From NCBI GenBank assembly GCA_030065975.1, contig JASJCN010000010.1, positions 1 through 63,196 of the forward strand: a stretch of 63,196 nucleotides of DNA, written 5' to 3'. Positions 60,206 through 63,196 of the stretch are shown here, in pieces. Each line of letters begins with the position of its first letter. Position 1 is the stretch's first letter. The notes beneath the pieces were generated by a model. That model was not told the origin of the DNA. It saw only the letters and a program-made list of their open reading frames with translations, and did not search any database. The position numbers were made by a program, and so were the translations under genes. The DNA is from Myxococcota bacterium. GTDB taxonomy: Bacteria; Myxococcota_A; UBA9160; UBA6930.

Positions 60206-60694
60206 CTAGCGAGCGTCTCCCAGCTCTGCATTCATCGTCGGCTCTTCGAGCCAGGTGGCGATGTCCTGGCCGATCGCGCGGGTCGTGCGCCCGATGATGC
60301 TGCAGGTCCCCTTGAAGGTCGCGAAGGCGCCGCCGGTCGAGAAGCGCTTCGCCCGGAAGCTGCCGAGCTTCTTGCCGTTCTCGCTCAGCGTGCCCGTCAC
60401 CTCGAGCCACTTGGGGCCGGAGAAGGCGCCGCCGCCGGGTGCGTGAACCTCGGTGATCGCCATCTCGATCTTGCGGCCCTTGCCGAGGCCGTCGACCAGC
60501 TTGACCTGGGAGGAATACTCGGCGAGGAAGCTCGGGACCTTCGTCTGGAGCTCGCACTCCTCGCGGACGGCCTTGGGCACGGCGGACTTGAACGGGATCT
60601 CCCGCAGCACCTGGACCGAGCCCTCGGCACCGGCCGTCGCTCCCGGGAGGAGCAGGCCGAGGAGCGCGAGAAGGGGGAGCGCGGAGCGAAGCAT
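60206..60694 (-). CDS. Exported protein of unknown function
   Basis: This is a 162-residue protein with a clear signal peptide (S-A-L-P-L-L-A-L-L-G-L-L-L-P-G-A-T-A-G-A). The mature part has two cysteines (C-E-L-Q and T-C-S-I-I) that may form a disulfide, and beta-rich sequence (F-R-A-K-R-F, G-G-A-F-A-T-F-K-G-T). I do not recognise a family. It is probably periplasmic. Convergent with the DUF4399 gene, 15 nt apart. Confidence 0.75.
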   Translation of the reverse strand: MLRSALPLLALLGLLLPGATAGAEGSVQVLREIPFKSAVPKAVREECELQTKVPSFLAEYSSQVKLVDGLGKGRKIEMAITEVHAPGGGAFSGPKWLEVTGTLSENGKKLGSFRAKRFSTGGAFATFKGTCSIIGRTTRAIGQDIATWLEEPTMNAELGDAR

Positions 60695-60775
60695 GGGAGG
60701 TCCTCCTGGCGTCGCAGGACGCCGGTGCGAGCGAATCGGGAGCGCGCCGGATCGCGGACGATCGGCCGCGGGACT

Positions 60776-62464
60776 CTAGCGGACCAGCAGCTTGTAGCGG
60801 TGGCTCGCGAGCTCTCGTCCGCCGGCCATCACCCGGAGCTTCATGTCGTACTCGCCGGGCACGAGCTGGCTCTTGAGGTCGGCCACCCGGTGCTTGCTCT
60901 GGTAGCGGCCGTTCCCGCGCTCGGTCGACGACACGGTCGTCTTCATGACCAGCCGCCCGTTCTCACGGGCCTCGAGGACCTCGTCGATGCGCACGGGCTT
61001 CGACGTCCGCAGGTCGACGGCCATGTTGTAGCCCGCCGGCCGGTTGAGCCGGCCGAGGCGCATCGAGCGGTGCACGTCGATCTTGACGATCTTCGCCCGC
61101 ACCGAGGGCCTGGGCGCCGCAGCAGTCTTCGGAGGCGGAGCGGGCTTCTCGACGGTCGCCGAGGGGGTCGGCGGCGCGATCGCGGTCTGCGAGCCCGCCG
61201 GAGGCGAACCCGTGGGAGGCGAGCCGGTCGTCTGCGGCGGGGCCGCCGCGGCCGTCTGCTGGGAGGCATCCGGCGTCTGGGTCGCCCCGGCTGCCGCCGT
61301 ACCGACTGTCGCCGTGCCTGCCGCCGTGCCGGTTGCGGCACCGATCGCCGTGCCCGGGGGCTGGCTGGCTCCGCCACCTGCCGTCGGACCCGCGACCGCG
61401 GTCGGCGGACCGGGTACGGGCGGCTGCGTCTGGGCAACGGTCGGCGGTGCGACCGGCGGGCCCGCCGGATCGGCCTCACCCCGCGGCCAGAGCAGGATCG
61501 CGGCGAGGATCACCGCCAGCAGACCGGCGGTGGCGGCCGCGTAGTGGACCGGCGTGAGCTCCTCGAGGGCACCGCGGATGCGGTCGCCCCACTCGGCGCT
61601 GGCCGGCCGCTTGCGAACGACGGTGGCGGCCGCCGCGGCGGAGACCGCGGGGGCGGTCCCGGTCGGGTGCCCCAGGGCCTGGGCGAACTCCTCGGCCGTG
61701 GCGAAGCGCTCCGAGGTGTCCTTGGCGAGGGCGCGGTAGATGGCGTCCTGGACCGGCTGGGGCACGTCCGGCTTGAAGGTCGTGATGTCCCGCGGCTGCT
61801 CTTCCAGGTGGGCCCGCATGGCCTCGAAGTCCGACTGGGCCTCGAAGGGGAGCTTCCCGGTGAGCATCTCGTAGAAGACGATGCCGAGGGAGTAGAGGTC
61901 CGTGCGCGGGTCGACGTCGTGGCCGCGCACCTGCTCGGGAGCCATGTAGGCCGGGGTGCCGACCGCCATGCCGGTCTTGGTCATGCGCGCCGAGCCCACG
62001 AGGTGGGCGATGCCGAAGTCGAGGACCTTCACGAGTCCGCGCTCTCCGATCATCAGGTTGGACGGCTTCAGATCGCGGTGGACGACGCCCTGTTGGTGGG
62101 CGTAGCCGATTCCGGCGAGCGCCTGCCCGAAGAGCGGAACCGCCTCGTCCACGGCGAGGCCCTTGCCGCGCATGATGTCGCCGAAGTCCTCGCCGTCGAC
62201 GTACTCCATCACCAGGAAGAGCTGGTCCTCGCGCTCGAAGAAGCGGTAGACCGTCGCCACGTTCGGGTGATGGAGCTTCGCCAGCATGCGGGCCTCGGCG
62301 CGGAAGCGCGCCGCCAGCTCGTCGCGGCCGGAGAGCTCCCGGCGCATGCACTTGACCGCCACCTCGCGCTCGAGCTCGATGTCGACGGCCTTGTAGACCT
62401 CGCCCATGCCGCCGGCACCGAGCTGCTCGGTGATCCGGTAGTTCTCGATGACGGTGCCGATCAT
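60776..62464 (-). CDS. Membrane-anchored Hanks-type Ser/Thr protein kinase
   Basis: This is a 562-residue protein. The kinase domain (9-265) has G-A-G-G-M-G-E-V (P-loop), K38 in V-A-V-K, H-R-D-L-K-P-S-N (129-136), D-F-G (149-151) and A-P-E; all catalytic residues are intact. One TM helix at about 308-326 follows. The outer part is a low-complexity Pro/Ala/Thr/Gly linker with repeats (G-S-P-P-T-G-S-P-P-A) and a C-terminal beta domain of about 110 residues, possibly the sensor. It resembles PknB-like kinases but lacks PASTA repeats. The ketosynthase gene lies divergent. Confidence 0.94.
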   Translation of the reverse strand: MIGTVIENYRITEQLGAGGMGEVYKAVDIELEREVAVKCMRRELSGRDELAARFRAEARMLAKLHHPNVATVYRFFEREDQLFLVMEYVDGEDFGDIMRGKGLAVDEAVPLFGQALAGIGYAHQQGVVHRDLKPSNLMIGERGLVKVLDFGIAHLVGSARMTKTGMAVGTPAYMAPEQVRGHDVDPRTDLYSLGIVFYEMLTGKLPFEAQSDFEAMRAHLEEQPRDITTFKPDVPQPVQDAIYRALAKDTSERFATAEEFAQALGHPTGTAPAVSAAAAATVVRKRPASAEWGDRIRGALEELTPVHYAAATAGLLAVILAAILLWPRGEADPAGPPVAPPTVAQTQPPVPGPPTAVAGPTAGGGASQPPGTAIGAATGTAAGTATVGTAAAGATQTPDASQQTAAAAPPQTTGSPPTGSPPAGSQTAIAPPTPSATVEKPAPPPKTAAAPRPSVRAKIVKIDVHRSMRLGRLNRPAGYNMAVDLRTSKPVRIDEVLEARENGRLVMKTTVSSTERGNGRYQSKHRVADLKSQLVPGEYDMKLRVMAGGRELASHRYKLLVR

Positions 62465-62639
62465 GGACTGCGCTGCCTCGGATCCTCGTTGTCTGCGTGG
62501 GTTCTTGTCGGCGAACCGGCCTGGGGGAGAGAGTCCGGCTCCGCCGGAGGTACGCAAGCCCTCGGGGGGTGGATGGGGCTGGGCCCCATCGAGGCATCTG
62601 GATGACGCTCCGGTGTCCAAAGCTAGTATCGCCATCGAG

Positions 62640-63196
62640 GTGAAGGCAGCCAGCAACCCCCGTTCCCGCTCCGATCGCCCGGAGCCGTGTCGGCTGCGCG
62701 CCCTCGGGCTGGTGAGCCCCCTGGGCGGCGATGCCGCGTCCGCCTGGCCCCGATTCGTGGCCGGCGACCTCGGCGGCCTGCGCGAGCGCTCGGATCTCGT
62801 GCCCGGGCAGACGCTCTGGGTCGGCGAGGTATGTGGTGAATTACCTACGATTCCACCGCCCCTGTCTCGCTTCGCCTGTCGCAACAACGCCCTGGCCCTG
62901 GCCGCCCTCGAGGGGCTGCGGCCGGAGTGGGAGGCGGTCCAGGGCGTGGCTCCCGAGCGCATCGGCGTGGTGGTCGGGACGAGCACCTCGGGCGTCTCGG
63001 ACGCCGAGACGGCGCTGGCCACCCACCTCGAGACGCAGGCCTTCACGCCGGACTTCGACTACGCCCAGCTCGAGTTCGGCGGCCTGGCGGGATTCGTCGC
63101 CGCCTGTGTCGGGGCTCGGGGGCCGGCCTACACCCTGTCGAAGGCCTGCTCGAGCGGAGCCCGTGCGCTGGCGAGCGCGCGCTCCCTGCTGCGGCT
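62640..63196 (+). CDS. Beta-ketoacyl-ACP synthase of the aryl-polyene type, cut by window edge
   Basis: About 185 residues are visible from GTG 62640; the frame is open further upstream, so the start is uncertain. The segment W-V-G-E-V-C-G-E-L-P with R-N-N-A-L-A-L-A-A-L, then G-V-V-V-G-T-S-T-S-G, and the active-site K-A-C-S-S-G-A-R-A-L match the KS used in aryl-polyene (APE) pigment clusters more than housekeeping FabF. The catalytic His residues lie beyond the edge. An APE cluster may begin here. A patch of A/T-rich codons lies inside the G-E-L-P motif. Confidence 0.85.
   Translation, partial: MKAASNPRSRSDRPEPCRLRALGLVSPLGGDAASAWPRFVAGDLGGLRERSDLVPGQTLWVGEVCGELPTIPPPLSRFACRNNALALAALEGLRPEWEAVQGVAPERIGVVVGTSTSGVSDAETALATHLETQAFTPDFDYAQLEFGGLAGFVAACVGARGPAYTLSKACSSGARALASARSLLR

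Overview
The window is a very GC-rich chromosomal segment (about 70% G+C by eye, strong G/C bias at third codon positions, frequent GTG and TTG starts). It carries 52 protein-coding genes that I can support and no rRNA, tRNA, insertion sequence, phage or CRISPR array that I can see. The best guess for the source is a deltaproteobacterial or Myxococcota-like lineage. The grounds are a B-type (three-gene) succinate dehydrogenase, a large CadC-type winged-helix/TPR regulator, a Hanks-type Ser/Thr kinase, a secreted di-haem protein ending in a Cys-TM-Arg sorting tail, and the use of selenocysteine. This is inference from gene content.

Layout. 1-2010: NrsF-like anti-sigma gene (cut by the left edge) with two coupled membrane-protein genes. 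2019-7411: two divergent blocks, a minus-strand SnoaL/RidA/GST run and a plus-strand run of lipoprotein, dimeric-barrel protein, SDR and FAD dehydrogenase, which looks like a catabolic block. 7469-17427: OxyR, LacZ-type beta-galactosidase, SDR, methanethiol methyltransferase, CadC/TPR regulator, D-aminoacylase. 17424-25563: OLD-like ATPase, SprT-like protease, and a marR-MFP-RND efflux operon. 25680-33996: diiron ferritin-like oxygenase, malic enzyme, sdhCAB, molybdopterin oxidoreductase. 34040-37716: ABC transporter without a binding protein, TetR, PPOX flavoprotein. 37772-48908: DUF5060 lipoprotein, ArsC-like selenoprotein, a small exported protein behind a sigma-28-type promoter, two paralogous von Willebrand A proteins, an alpha-toroid protein, a hydroxyacid dehydrogenase, a receiver-PAS-GGDEF-EAL protein and a methyltransferase. 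49023-55000: cupredoxin plus adenylate cyclase, a selenocysteine peroxiredoxin-like/SDR fusion, and a metallo-beta-lactamase/receiver fusion. 55177-63196: di-haem beta-propeller protein, periplasmic selenocysteine peroxiredoxin, acyltransferase, DUF4399 protein, Ser/Thr kinase, and the start of a ketosynthase of the aryl-polyene type cut by the right edge.

The most striking signal is a set of three selenoprotein genes within 20 kb. Each has one in-frame TGA exactly where its family carries the redox-active cysteine. In each, a perfect 7-8 bp hairpin with a G in the first two loop bases lies 14-18 nt downstream, the geometry of a bacterial SECIS element. TGA is an ordinary stop for many other genes here, so the code is not reassigned. 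A standard ORF caller would split or truncate all three. Other notable items are tandem repeats that duplicate the stop codons of two genes (19-nt and about 15-nt units), in-frame 12-nt repeats in three proteins, a DxDGDG loop shared by the two vWA paralogues, and candidate operators upstream of the efflux and sdh operons.
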